A DNA stretch of 64,000 bases from Anthoceros angustus (taxonomy: Eukaryota; Streptophyta; Anthocerotopsida; Anthocerotales; Anthocerotaceae). The position numbers and the translations under genes were made by a program. Each line of letters begins with the position of its first letter. The stretch's first letter is position 1. The notes below the pieces were generated by a model. The model worked only from the letters and a program-made list of their open reading frames with translations. It was not told the origin of the DNA and ran no database searches. Positions 11,990 to 21,121 of the stretch are shown here, piece after piece. The stretch lies in NCBI GenBank assembly GCA_010909165.1, contig MU008159.1:248001-312000 (forward strand). The letters are read 5' to 3'.

Positions 11990-12490
11990 ACTTACCTGCT
12001 ACACGGATGCAGATTGGGCCGGTGATGTGGATGGACGGAAGTCCATAGCTGCCTACTACAATCTCCTTTGTGGATCTGCCATAAGTTGGCAAAGCAAAAG
12101 CTTAGCACTATCAGCCTCTCATCTACGGAAGCAGAATACAGTGCTTTATCCTTGGCAGCCGAGATCAGCTGGATACGTCAATTCCTCACAGACATTAAAG
12201 TACCCCAGACTAGCCCTACGACATTACAATGTGACAACCAGTCGGCAATCGCGCCATCAGCTAATCCTATTCTACATGCCAGATCAAAGCACATAGAAAT
12301 TCAGTTTCACTATATCAGGCAAGCCGTTGAACAGAAGATCATAGCTTTAATTTATGTGCCAACAGCCCAAAACGTGGCAGACCTGCTTACAAAAGGCCTA
12401 AGCAAGCAGCTGCATGAGCAGCACAGACTCTCCTTGGGTCTAACAAACATTACTTATCTCAAGGCTGACGGCAAACATGCAACTGGGTAG
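11990..12490 (+). pseudogene. copia RNase H region, frameshifted
   Basis: CYTDADWAGDVDGRKS begins in one frame (up to about 12110). The region continues in another with SLSSTEAEYSALS and LQCDNQSA, giving the D-E-D residues of copia RNase H, and ends with HIEIQFHYIR and NVADLLTKGL. The stretch 11565-11990 between RT and RNase H is degraded by stops. Confidence 0.88.
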
Positions 12491-13051
12491 TCCGATTGCA
12501 GGTCGCTACAGCTTGCAGGAGTTGGGGCAACTTCGCAGTGGATACCTCTTATGTTTCTAGCAGGCGAGTTCAACCGCTCCAGTATCTGCAGCAAGCCCAC
12601 ATGTCAGACCCTGCAGCAACCTGGATGAAGCTCAAAGCACACAACAAATCAGTTTGCAGCAGTGGCGTACCCTCTCCTATTTCACTTAATTTCGGACAGC
12701 AACACCTAGCATGCAGCTCTGGGCATGAGCCAAAGCTCTGTGCCTGTTATGGGCAGACTCACGCGAGTCATATGGGGCAGCATCTCCTCTCCAAGCTGCA
12801 AGCTACGTCGTTTTTTGCTCCTTTCTCCTTTCTCCTTAGGGACTTCACACGCGCGCAGCAGCTATGTAATGTGGCGTTGCTCACCATCTCATGCCCGGCG
12901 TAAGTTCTCGCGACAGTCCGTTTTTCTTTTGAGCCGCGGGACTATGTATGGTCGAGAATTCACGTTCACAACAACCACAGAAGACGCGCAGCCTTATCAA
13001 CAACCTTGTCTTTTTTTTTCAACCCGTAACCTATGATCCTCAGTTAGGTTT

Positions 13052-13060
13052 GAGAGGGGG
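13052..13060 (+). other. Polypurine tract of the copia element
   Basis: GAGAGGGGG immediately before the 3' LTR, the expected plus-strand primer site. Confidence 0.85.
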
Positions 13061-13256
13061 TGTAGAAATAAGTAATTATTTATTATCATCCCAAACTAGT
13101 TATCATACTAGGTTAGGGTTAGTGTAGCGTTATTGTGAAACTCCCATACTCTCCAGCACCACCTTCTTGTACCACACACGTTTTTGCTCAATTTACTTCT
13201 CACACAACGCCATCTCTGTATGATTGCTCGATGCTTGTACTTGCCATAACTGTTTA
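13061..13256 (+). repeat. 3' LTR of the copia element
   Basis: Repeats 7081-7282 with about five substitutions and two indels. It is followed by a 15-bp direct duplication (TGTTTACGGGGCTAC, 13251-13280) overlapping the LTR end. Confidence 0.92.
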
Positions 13257-13562
13257 CGGGGCTACTGTTTACGGGGCTACTCTGAATATATCTCGCTCTA
13301 TTATCACTAAACAAAATGGAGAAAATGTTGCAGGGCAGAACAGAAATTCATGCGTCTTGGGACCTGTTTCTCTTTCGGATACGAAGCGGCAATCCGCTTG
13401 CAGGTCGCGGCGAGGGCCAATACGTTATCTTTGTGTCTAGCACACCCTCAGCTTCAAATCTGCACACCAATGCCGTGACCACACAAACCAATTTTCACAT
13501 CTTTCACACTCGCATCGATGGTCTGCACAATAGTTAGAGGTAACTTGACTGGGATCGACTTA

Positions 13563-15210
13563 CTCGAATAATTGTGTGAAGCGATGCAGGAATATGAGCA
13601 TCTCCTCCTTGGCCAGATCCTTTCCAGGGCAAAACCTATGGCCGTTCCCGAAAATTTGGAACAAGCTGGCCTTTGGCGAGCTCTGAGGGCATGCAGGCAG
13701 TTGTCAGCCATGCCTACATATGTATGCGCAACGCCTTGTTCTGGAGTCTCACCTTGAATCTGTCAGGATCGAACTTGTAAGGATCCGGATAGTTCTTGGA
13801 GATGGATGCTTCGGAGCCAGATCACCGCTTGTGTACCCTTAGAAATAGCATTCCGGCGGTGATATTATCCTGAACTCGTCAGAATGATTCCCTTGGCAAG
13901 CATTGATTGCCACTGCATGTGCAGGTGCAATTCTCGTCAGGACTGAAGCTCTAGGGATTCAAGCTCACACATACATACCTTGGTACTCAGCATCTTGGCG
14001 TGCCTGCCTGAAGGTCTTGGTAGCAACGTTCGCACCTCGAAGGATGGCAATTTCGATCCAAGAGACCGCGTCTTGTGAAACCGGATTGGTGGCGATGAGT
14101 ACGTACTCTGAGAGCTCTGTGGAAGGCCTTCCCGGGTACATCGATCGGAAGCGCCTTGGCTACCTCATACAGGTCTGCGAATATCCCGTCTCCAGCTCCG
14201 GTGTCAGCCTTTTGCAGATTTTTTTTTAATTTGGTATTTTGAAAATAAATCAAAACAACCCCGGGGGAGAAATCTTCAGCAAGGGTTCTGATTCCCCTAT
14301 GTTACACATCTTATCATCCCAACAGGAAGAGACTTTACTAGAGAAGAGACTTTACAGGAAGAGCCTTTTGCAGATGAAGAGCCCGCTTGCAGCAAACGTA
14401 AACTGCAGTGCATCACACGAGGAAGCAGGTGCAAGGGTTGTGAGAATTCTGGCAAGATTGCTTTCAGGTCTGCTCGCTGACGACTTCACTACCTCACCTT
14501 CTTGGCTTTTGAAGGTACCGACTGGCAGCCACGGGCAGGCCGAGCCCGGGGGCCCGCCTGGAGCTCCCCAAGACTGGAAGCACCATGTTGCAACCTCATC
14601 CACCTTGGAGGTGAAGCACTTCAGGGCCTCCGGTGTGAGAGGAGCCAGAATCAGTCTCCGGTAGACAGAGTGGAGATCGCCTTCTGCATCCGCCAGGCCG
14701 CTCCTCCCGAAGAGCTCCCTGGGGCCCTTGGCCTGCCCGGATTTGAAGAGATGAAGAGACCGGAACACGAATTGTCCTGACTCCGCCGAGGTCACGCAGA
14801 CAATAGGCCCGCCAAACAGGTGCGTTCGGAACACGGGTCTTTCCTGCCAGTGCAAGCCTCTCACACTCAATTCACATTATTCTTATATCCCTGAAGTGAA
14901 AATTATCAGCTGGATGTAGACGCTCGATTCACCGATTGATTCGAGGAAACAGGAAGTCGTCTGGATTGCTACTCAGGAGCTCGCTTGTCTCTCCGAAGAA
15001 AGGCAGCTGCCAGAACCTTCCAGGCATCGGCACCTTCCCCCTGCTGCTGCACAGCTTCAGACTTTGTGAGTAGGAGGAAATCCAGAGCCACACCAGGAAC
15101 CGAATTTCCAGGGCCACTGCTACCCATGTTTCCCCTCCCCATGCCCGCTGGTCGGTGGAATTATTAGTGCAGCATTGTTGTCCTGCATACCCAAGTACCT
15201 GGTCCACCAT
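13563..15210 (-). pseudogene. Cytochrome P450 pseudogene (clan 85/CYP707-716-like)
   Basis: Minus-strand pieces in gene order give a near-complete P450. An N-terminal hydrophobic segment and proline hinge lead to LPFFGETSELLSSNP (exon at 15210-14931). Then come VFRTHLFGGPIVC (about 14830), LYEVAKALPIDVPGKAFHRA (about 14170), NVATKTFRQARQDAEYQ (about 14030), YPDPYKFDPDRFK (about 13770) and the heme loop FGNGHRFCPGKDLAKEEM (about 13640), complete with F-G-N-G-x-R-x-C-x-G. The pieces do not join: exon 1 and 2 phases disagree, a frameshift separates the WLRSIH and NYPDPY segments, no proper I-helix is visible, and the C terminus ends soon after the heme loop. P450s of this clan oxidise terpenoid hormones and triterpenes; the substrate cannot be inferred. 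Confidence 0.78.
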
Positions 15211-15483
15211 TTTGCCGGAGGCTTGGTGCCGTCCATGTAGAAAACTGCGTGCTCGTCACTTTTCCCAGCACTGCACAAGATTCTGCTCGCCGCCCAGATG
15301 AAATATTGCAGCAAGATTGGTTAGCCAGGTGCATATATGTTGTGATATCCTCGTAGCTCTATTCCACCACACGTGGTGCACATGGCATCATTGTGGCTAT
15401 GAGGAGCAACCGATTGTGCCATGGTAGGTACTTGTACAAGATGGATAATACGAAATAATAAAATCTGATACACCCCTTACATG
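15211..15483. other. Spacer between the P450 pseudogene and the tRNA gene
   Basis: No feature recognised. Confidence 0.4.
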
Positions 15484-15557
15484 TGGCCTATGCAGGTCTC
15501 GAACCTGCGACCTTCGCGTTATTAGCACGACGCTCTAACCAACTGAGCTAATAGGCC
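15484..15557 (-). tRNA. tRNA-Ile(AAT)
   Basis: Complete cloverleaf on the minus strand, 74 nt with the discriminator A and no intron. Acceptor GGCCTAT pairs with ATAGGCC, D-arm GCTC/GAGC, anticodon stem TCGTG/CGCGA around loop CTAATAA (anticodon AAT), T-arm GCAGG TTCGAGA CCTGC. B-box GGTTCGAGACC is intact. It decodes AUU after A34-to-inosine editing, as for eukaryotic cytosolic tRNA-Ile. Confidence 0.97.
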
Positions 15558-15620
15558 ACGCTGACAGCATGATCGTTTAAATCTATTAAATAAACTTTAG
15601 AAAGTTTATGATACACTTTA

Positions 15621-16064
15621 GATGGTGCCTTAAGGGAGTGGATGCCCTTGGTGCAAGTAGCTTAGGCACACCATGGTACAAGTTGTTAAGTACCAAGTCC
15701 CATGACGGAAATCCGTCCTTAGTGGACTTAAATAAAATTCTTCTTCTTCTTCTTAAAGTTCATGTGTGTCCAAATGGCTTAGGCCAAATGGACACACATT
15801 TATAAGAATGTCGTGATTAATCATCCGGAGCTTAGATCGGTACTTAGATGGGGTGCCTAAAGGGAATGGATGCCGTTGGTGCAAGAACCTTAGGCACACC
15901 ATGGTACACGTTGTTAAGTATCAAGTCCCATGAAGATGGGGTGCCTAAAGGGAGTGGATGCCCTTGGTGCAAGGAGCTTAGGCACACCATGGTACACGTT
16001 GCTAAGTATCAAGTCCCATGACGGAAATCCGTCCTTAGTGGACTTAAATAAAATCCTTCTTCTT
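15621..16064 (+). repeat. Cluster of three copies of a dispersed repeat
   Basis: Three head-to-tail copies begin at 15621, 15847 and 15935 (GATGGGGTGCCTAAAGGG...CTTAGGCACACCATGGTACA). The first and third run on through GACGGAAATCCGTC and end in AAATAAAAT(T/C)CTTCTTCTT; the middle copy is truncated. A 5' extension at about 15762-15846 holds an imperfect palindrome (GTGTGTCC...GGACACAC). Inverse copies occur at 52403-52540 and 53851-54045. The fixed 3' end with a simple-repeat tail suggests a short retroposon. Confidence 0.8.
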
Positions 16065-17947
16065 AACTCGGACTTTTCATACCACGTTTTTTCTTTTTCC
16101 TCCCTCTTCCAAGTCACTAAATTTGGTGCCTTTTGATCCCCCGTGCTATGAAGGATGAAGAAAAGAATACAAAAAATTGTTTTACTCCAGTGGTTTTCGC
16201 TTCTTTTCATTCCTTCTTGTCACTCTTGTTTGTGGCACTTTTCATACGAATTAAGTACGACATCAACTAATTCGCTCATAATAAAGTTATAATTCTGGAA
16301 CTTTAAATTATAATATTAGGGCTTGAGGGTGCACTTGAGTTCATGGCGTTCTTCAAACAGAGGGTATCAGTTGCCCTTCAATGGGCCCTTTCCATGGCAA
16401 TCCTCCACAGATCAGCGACAGCAGGTGATACATCCTTCTCTTTCTTTGTTGTTTGTAGGCCGTTTACTCTTTCCGCATACGATATTTTAGATGCAGCTAG
16501 TGACTTCCGATAGAGAGCTTAGCTGCTTCTTTTACGACGCTCTAGGTTTCCGTGGTTGTCCTCTGCCGAACGGTTTTCCCATCAATTTTTTCCCTTCAAT
16601 AAGAATCATCCTTGAGTTATTCGTTGTTGCGTTTGAGTGCGATTGAGTGGCTAGTGGCGGTGAAGATGGTGAGCATGAGTACAACGGATCCACCGACAAC
16701 CACCGGAAGCCAAGCCAAAGCCCGTTCACGAACTATCATCCCAACCCAGCACATTATATTTACCACTAATGTTAGACCCGACGACCTCTGTAAAAGTCTC
16801 TCAAGCATCTCTCTATTCAAGATGAGAATAAAAATTCACTACAAACAAACTTTTTAGTCGTAGTACCCTTATACGAAACCCGTCTTTGATAGAGTATTTT
16901 CAGAATGCAAGCTTGTCAGTAAGTTGTCATGTTGCATGAGCTGGGCTCGGGCTTGGGCCCTGGCTCATGTGAAACGACTATAGGGTTGAACATTCTATTT
17001 GTCAGAGAGAGTAGAACACTATCACCATTCCTTTGTTTGATGGGGAAAGAAACCATATCAATGGAGTCGTGTACAAAGTACCACTTGATTGACGCAAAGA
17101 TTGGAGCAGTAAATATGGAGGGGAGAAGATGATGGGGAGAGCACATCCAGCACAGAGACCCCCAAGGGCTGCAATAAAATGGAGCACCTAAGCTTCATTC
17201 CTAAAGTCATTATCTTATGCGCTAACTATGTCATACGCGGGAAGAATAAACTGCCTATAGAGCAGTAAATTGGGTGTTGATGGTGTAAATTGGAGATTTG
17301 ATCAAGCACAAATGCTATGTTGTTTTAGAGCCTTTCTCACAAGGTGTTAATTGTGAAATTGGAGATTTGATCAAGCACATGAAGTTCACATGCGACGTGG
17401 TTTTAGAGCCTTTTCTCACCGATATCTGAAAGGAAGGATGGAACGCGGGCATCTTGTCTATCTCTTCGGCATTTCTTAATGCCCTAGACTCACAAGAAAC
17501 TTAAAGACCTGTGTGTTGATGATGCCTTCTGTCTGCTGCAAAGGCCTGAAGCTTTAAGTCCAGGACCCGATTCTCTTGTGTGAACAAAAATACTCGCAAC
17601 CTTAGCACATGCTAGTCAATCCTCTTACACCTAGAGTACTTAGGGCAGATTGCGGTAGCTGGTTGAAACCGCAACTAACATCTTACATCAAGTACTCTCT
17701 TACAATGCAAAGAATTTGATCTGCGAGTAATTACAGTGTAATTATAGTTCTAAAAACTATAATTGTAAAACGTAAGTGTAATGCCTCGACACCCTATGTC
17801 CTAGCACTCATGTTTGATCCTTGGACAGTGGCAACAAAACTGTGTCCACTACCGGGCTGGCCTACCAAATCTGAGTAGGCGTTCGGATCTTCCTACATTC
17901 CATCCTGGAGCATTTAAAGATGCGTGGTTCTCGAGGATGAGTTGATT
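16065..17947. other. Region without a supported gene, downstream of the NMNAT gene
   Basis: A possible short exon (ATG 16343, MAFFKQRVSVALQWALSM, GT donor at about 16425) has no convincing continuation. Open frames at 16669-16857 and 16929-17132 start with ATG but match nothing I recognise. An imperfect direct duplication (GGAGATTTGATCAAGCACA...TTTTAGAGCC) lies at about 17286-17341 and 17356-17420. Confidence 0.35.
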
Positions 17948-19408
17948 TCAGGGAAAGGTGTATCCATATAGATGGTTCATCTTCATATAGTTAATCACAT
18001 TGTCTGAGGTCAAGTACTTGACAGACAGCCCTCTCCCGAACAGTCGTCTGTGGACGTCAGGCACAACAGTGAGACGACAATCCATTTCTGTTTCATCGCC
18101 AGATGAGCGAGATGGAACAGGGTCACAGTTCTAGAAGTACCTCACGTTCGTTGAGCTGATGTCATTTGTAACAGCGTCGTCAACAATGAAAATGTTTCTC
18201 TGGATGGCATGAGATGGGTCAGAGATCTTCCTGCTGGCCACACAAGAATAGGGCAATCACGCATGCCACAGGCTATTCAACAGAGGAAAGTGTATTAGAG
18301 ACGTACTTTGTTTCGATAAAGAATGTCGTTCTCGAATACGATTCTTCGTGCATCGTTTCCCAACCTTGACACACAAACAATCCCAAATTCCTGACAGATA
18401 GTTTGGATCTGCAGCACACAGAATTTAGGAGAGGTTTTAGCTGCACCGTGGTCTGCACACCAGAGCAGGAACAAGGGGCTGATTTCTCAGTAATCAGCCT
18501 TTTCTGTTTCCACGAACCTGTTCAGGAATCCAAATGCCTGGAGTGTTAAATGATTCTAGGAGATCAGAACCACATAATAGAAGAATCTTGATTTTATCTG
18601 CAGTCACAGGTAAGAGGAGAAACAAGCTCTCTCAATGGAAGTGCAGAAGCACTACTAGTAGCAGAAAAATGGTGTTGTGGTTGCAGCACAAAGCAGGACG
18701 CTGTTAACCCAGGCGAGTCCAACATGATACCGTCGTTTGGGAGCCCAAGGTTGTTGACAGTTTGTTCGATGCGGCTCATTACTGTCAAGGATCGCTGAGT
18801 GGTTGCCTGTTTGGCCTACTTCAACCATGCACAAGAAGACGTTTTAGTCCAGTGAAGTCATCTTGAAAATGAGTAACTGGAAGATCAACACAACACAGTC
18901 GGACACAGTGGCAGATATTGGAGAAGTGATACTGTCAAGAGATGACACTGGCACTAATGCATGGCAAAGACTTACCTCCCAAGCATCTACCATGATAAAT
19001 GGCGAATCATCAGTTGCTAGCTGGCACATCTTAATCCGATGCTCTGCTAGAGCCAGACCCTGTTCCCCTTGCAAAAAATGTCAGTCCACTCTAGGCATAT
19101 TTCCTCCTGGGTACATGCGCATGATAAGCTACAATCATTCCAGTACCTTTTTGCCATAAGCGTCATTGACTGGAGACATGTAACCGCCCAGCACGTCATA
19201 CCCATTCATCATCAACTCATCTCTTGCAAGCTCTGCGGATTACCACAAGCTTCTCAGTAATTTAACAGTATAAGGAAACCAGGTAGCACAATCACGGTCC
19301 ACAACATACAACACTGTGAGATCGTGAAACCTACCAAACATACGGAGGTGCAAGTAAGTAGGAGGATTGAAGCTTCCAGTAGATACTAAAACTGCTCTAG
19401 GTCTTCGC
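17948..19408 (-). CDS. Nicotinamide/nicotinate mononucleotide adenylyltransferase (NMNAT), first exon unresolved
   Basis: Eight exons with agreeing phases: 19335-19408, 19147-19232, 18976-19059, 18731-18806, 18518-18597, 18307-18408, 18141-18199, 17948-18047. They encode 219 residues to a TGA. Motifs: VSTGSFNPPTYLHLRMF (the nucleotidyltransferase GxFxPxHxxH-type region; plant NMNATs also carry NPPT and HLRMF), VLGGYMSPVNDAYGKK, AEHRIKMCQLA, LLLCGSDLLESFNTPGIW, IWIPEQIQTICQEFG and the ISSTNVRRL substrate-binding end. The enzyme joins NMN or NaMN to AMP from ATP, the step before NAD in de novo and salvage routes. About 15-20 N-terminal residues are missing: the frame is entered after a TTTGCAG acceptor at 19409, and I find no in-phase ATG exon in 19409-19618. 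Confidence 0.92.
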
Positions 19409-19618
19409 CTGCAAATGAAATGACCACTTTAAAGCGGCAATGCCACCAGGAAAAGGGCACATCAGACCTCCACCGAACAGAGCAGTAGAAATAGCTGAAG
19501 CTGCATCTTCACTTTTGACTTACTGCTCATGTGCATCCGTCGTAGGGGGTGGATAGCTCAGCTTGCCTGTCGGAAAGGGAACATCTATCACAGCGTCTGC
19601 ATAATACCCCACACACCC

Positions 19619-20542
19619 TCAGAAACACTCTTCACACCTTAGACGAGTTGGACTGTACACTGTTCGGCAAGCTACATCAGAAAAAGAAAGACAGCCACCT
19701 GAAGCAACACTATTCACACAAATACCATTGCTGCCTGAGGCTCCTGCTGAAGCTGGTCGGCTGTATGGGTCCCAGGATCTACTTTTCCTCGACACAGTCC
19801 TGTCGCCTAGCACTTCTGACATGGACTCAAAAAGTTGCACCCGGAAGGTGGCTGGGAGCTCTTTTGCCTTCGTTTTCTCCCTCTTGGTGACCTCGTCAAG
19901 CTCCCAATAGTTCGGCTGACCCACCTTCTTGTTCCAGTCCGATATTTGCTTATAAGCAGTGGACAGATTTGACCACTTCCTCTCGATCTCCTTTGCCTGC
20001 CTATCTACACCGTAAGTGTGGAGCAGGTTCTGCACCTCTTTCCACTTCTCGTTTGCAGATTTGAAAACATGCTTGACATGCTTCCCTTGCTTCCCAGCCA
20101 TGGCCACCTTCATATGTACCTGGTGATAGGCACTGACCAAAGCATCCATCTCCGCGTCCTGCCACATCTCGGCTCGTTTCTTCTTCCCAATTCCATCTTT
20201 GTCCGGCTTTTCCTCCTTCCCCTCACCTTCGCCTTCGTCGCCAGCTTCCATGTCCACTACAGGTAGCTCCGTACCACCATCTCTTCCTGCCGAGGTGCTG
20301 GCATCTATGTCAGCCCCATCCCCCATTCTGCTAACTCTCCCTAAATCCATGCCAGCCCCAAGTACACTACCCACTCCCACATCCCCTCCGCTGCCCATCA
20401 TGCTGACAGGGGAAACCCCGCCTGCATCCGAAACCAGCAGCTGCCGGTAACCCCCATCAGGTCCCAGCACCTGCCTGTACCCATCATCCCCTTCACCCTC
20501 CCCTTCCACAGCCATGGTGAAGCCGGATGATCTGAGAATCAT
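19619..20542 (-). CDS. Trihelix / Myb-SANT-like transcription factor
   Basis: Intronless frame; the first ATG is 20542, giving 307 residues (an ATG at 20515 is the alternative). The N-terminal third is Gly/Asp-rich. An acidic-basic linker (GEGEGKEEKPDKDGIGKKK) leads to a trihelix-like DNA-binding region: MWQDAEMDALVSAYHQVH, FKSANEKWKEVQNLLHTYG, AKEIERKWSNLSTAYKQI, each with the regularly spaced tryptophan, followed by an amphipathic WELDEVTKREKTKAKELP segment. The C terminus is Ser-rich. Likely a nuclear DNA-binding regulator; targets unknown. Its start faces polymerase eta about 580 bp away, so the two may share a promoter. Confidence 0.75.
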   Translation of the reverse strand: MILRSSGFTMAVEGEGEGDDGYRQVLGPDGGYRQLLVSDAGGVSPVSMMGSGGDVGVGSVLGAGMDLGRVSRMGDGADIDASTSAGRDGGTELPVVDMEAGDEGEGEGKEEKPDKDGIGKKKRAEMWQDAEMDALVSAYHQVHMKVAMAGKQGKHVKHVFKSANEKWKEVQNLLHTYGVDRQAKEIERKWSNLSTAYKQISDWNKKVGQPNYWELDEVTKREKTKAKELPATFRVQLFESMSEVLGDRTVSRKSRSWDPYSRPASAGASGSNGICVNSVASGGCLSFSDVACRTVYSPTRLRCEECF

Positions 20543-21121
20543 AATTCTGGGCCCAGACACTGTCAACCCAGCACAAATCAATGAGCAAATTGCCTCCCAC
20601 CGGCCTCCACCGCAACCAGCTGTATCACGTCGGAATTGTGATCACACAAAACCTGGCAATTGCACTTGCAGAACCTGACACCAGCAGTTAGAGGAAAATA
20701 CAGACACAGTTTCCACGCACCCAAAGCTCCCCAATCGGCTGGACACCACTCCAGGGCGTCCCACTTCCTCAACCAGATCGTCAGTTTCACAACTGTTGCT
20801 TGCTGGGCAGCGGACGGCCTTGTGGGCTGTCATACTGTCCTGGCATGGTGCACGGTAAAGAGCCTCGGGCGTGAAGCTGCCAGTTTGCCAACGACTTTTA
20901 CTCAACTGCGGATCAAATCTCACGTCTCTCACTCCACTCGCACTGCACACTCCCGACAGCAATTCCGTGCAGGAGCGCTGGCACTTAGGGTTGAAACATC
21001 GCGCATTCCAGGCCAGGTCGTGGGTTTTGGCAGGGTTTTGCATTGATCGTACCACCACACCGAAGAACGAGTAATGAACATGATCTGGAGCTGAAGGAAA
21101 TTTGTCGGGACCCTGTCTGGT
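20543..21121. promoter_or_regulatory. Bidirectional intergenic region, trihelix gene / polymerase eta
   Basis: About 580 bp between two divergent starts. Open frames on both strands here lack family matches. No core element stands out. Confidence 0.45.

Larger units (their letters stand above)
7081..13256 (+). mobile_element. Ty1/copia LTR retrotransposon, full length but defective
   Basis: Two direct repeats of about 200 bp flank a gag-protease-integrase-RT-RNase H order, which is diagnostic of Ty1/copia. A primer-binding site complementary to initiator Met-tRNA follows the 5' LTR and a polypurine tract precedes the 3' LTR. Coding capacity is broken by a frameshift in gag, an in-frame stop in the zinc knuckle, a stop after protease, and further breaks between RT and RNase H. 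The LTRs differ at about five positions plus two indels, so the insertion is not recent. Flanks give only an imperfect possible target duplication (CAGGG / CGGGG). Confidence 0.95.

Noticed and set aside
15621-16136. 65-98-codon frames over the dispersed repeat
   Set aside because: The repeat copies share these frames by descent; the peptides contain no known motif, and frames on both strands are equally open.
16343-16425. Possible signal-peptide-like first exon with a GT donor
   Set aside because: No downstream exon in phase with a recognisable product was found.
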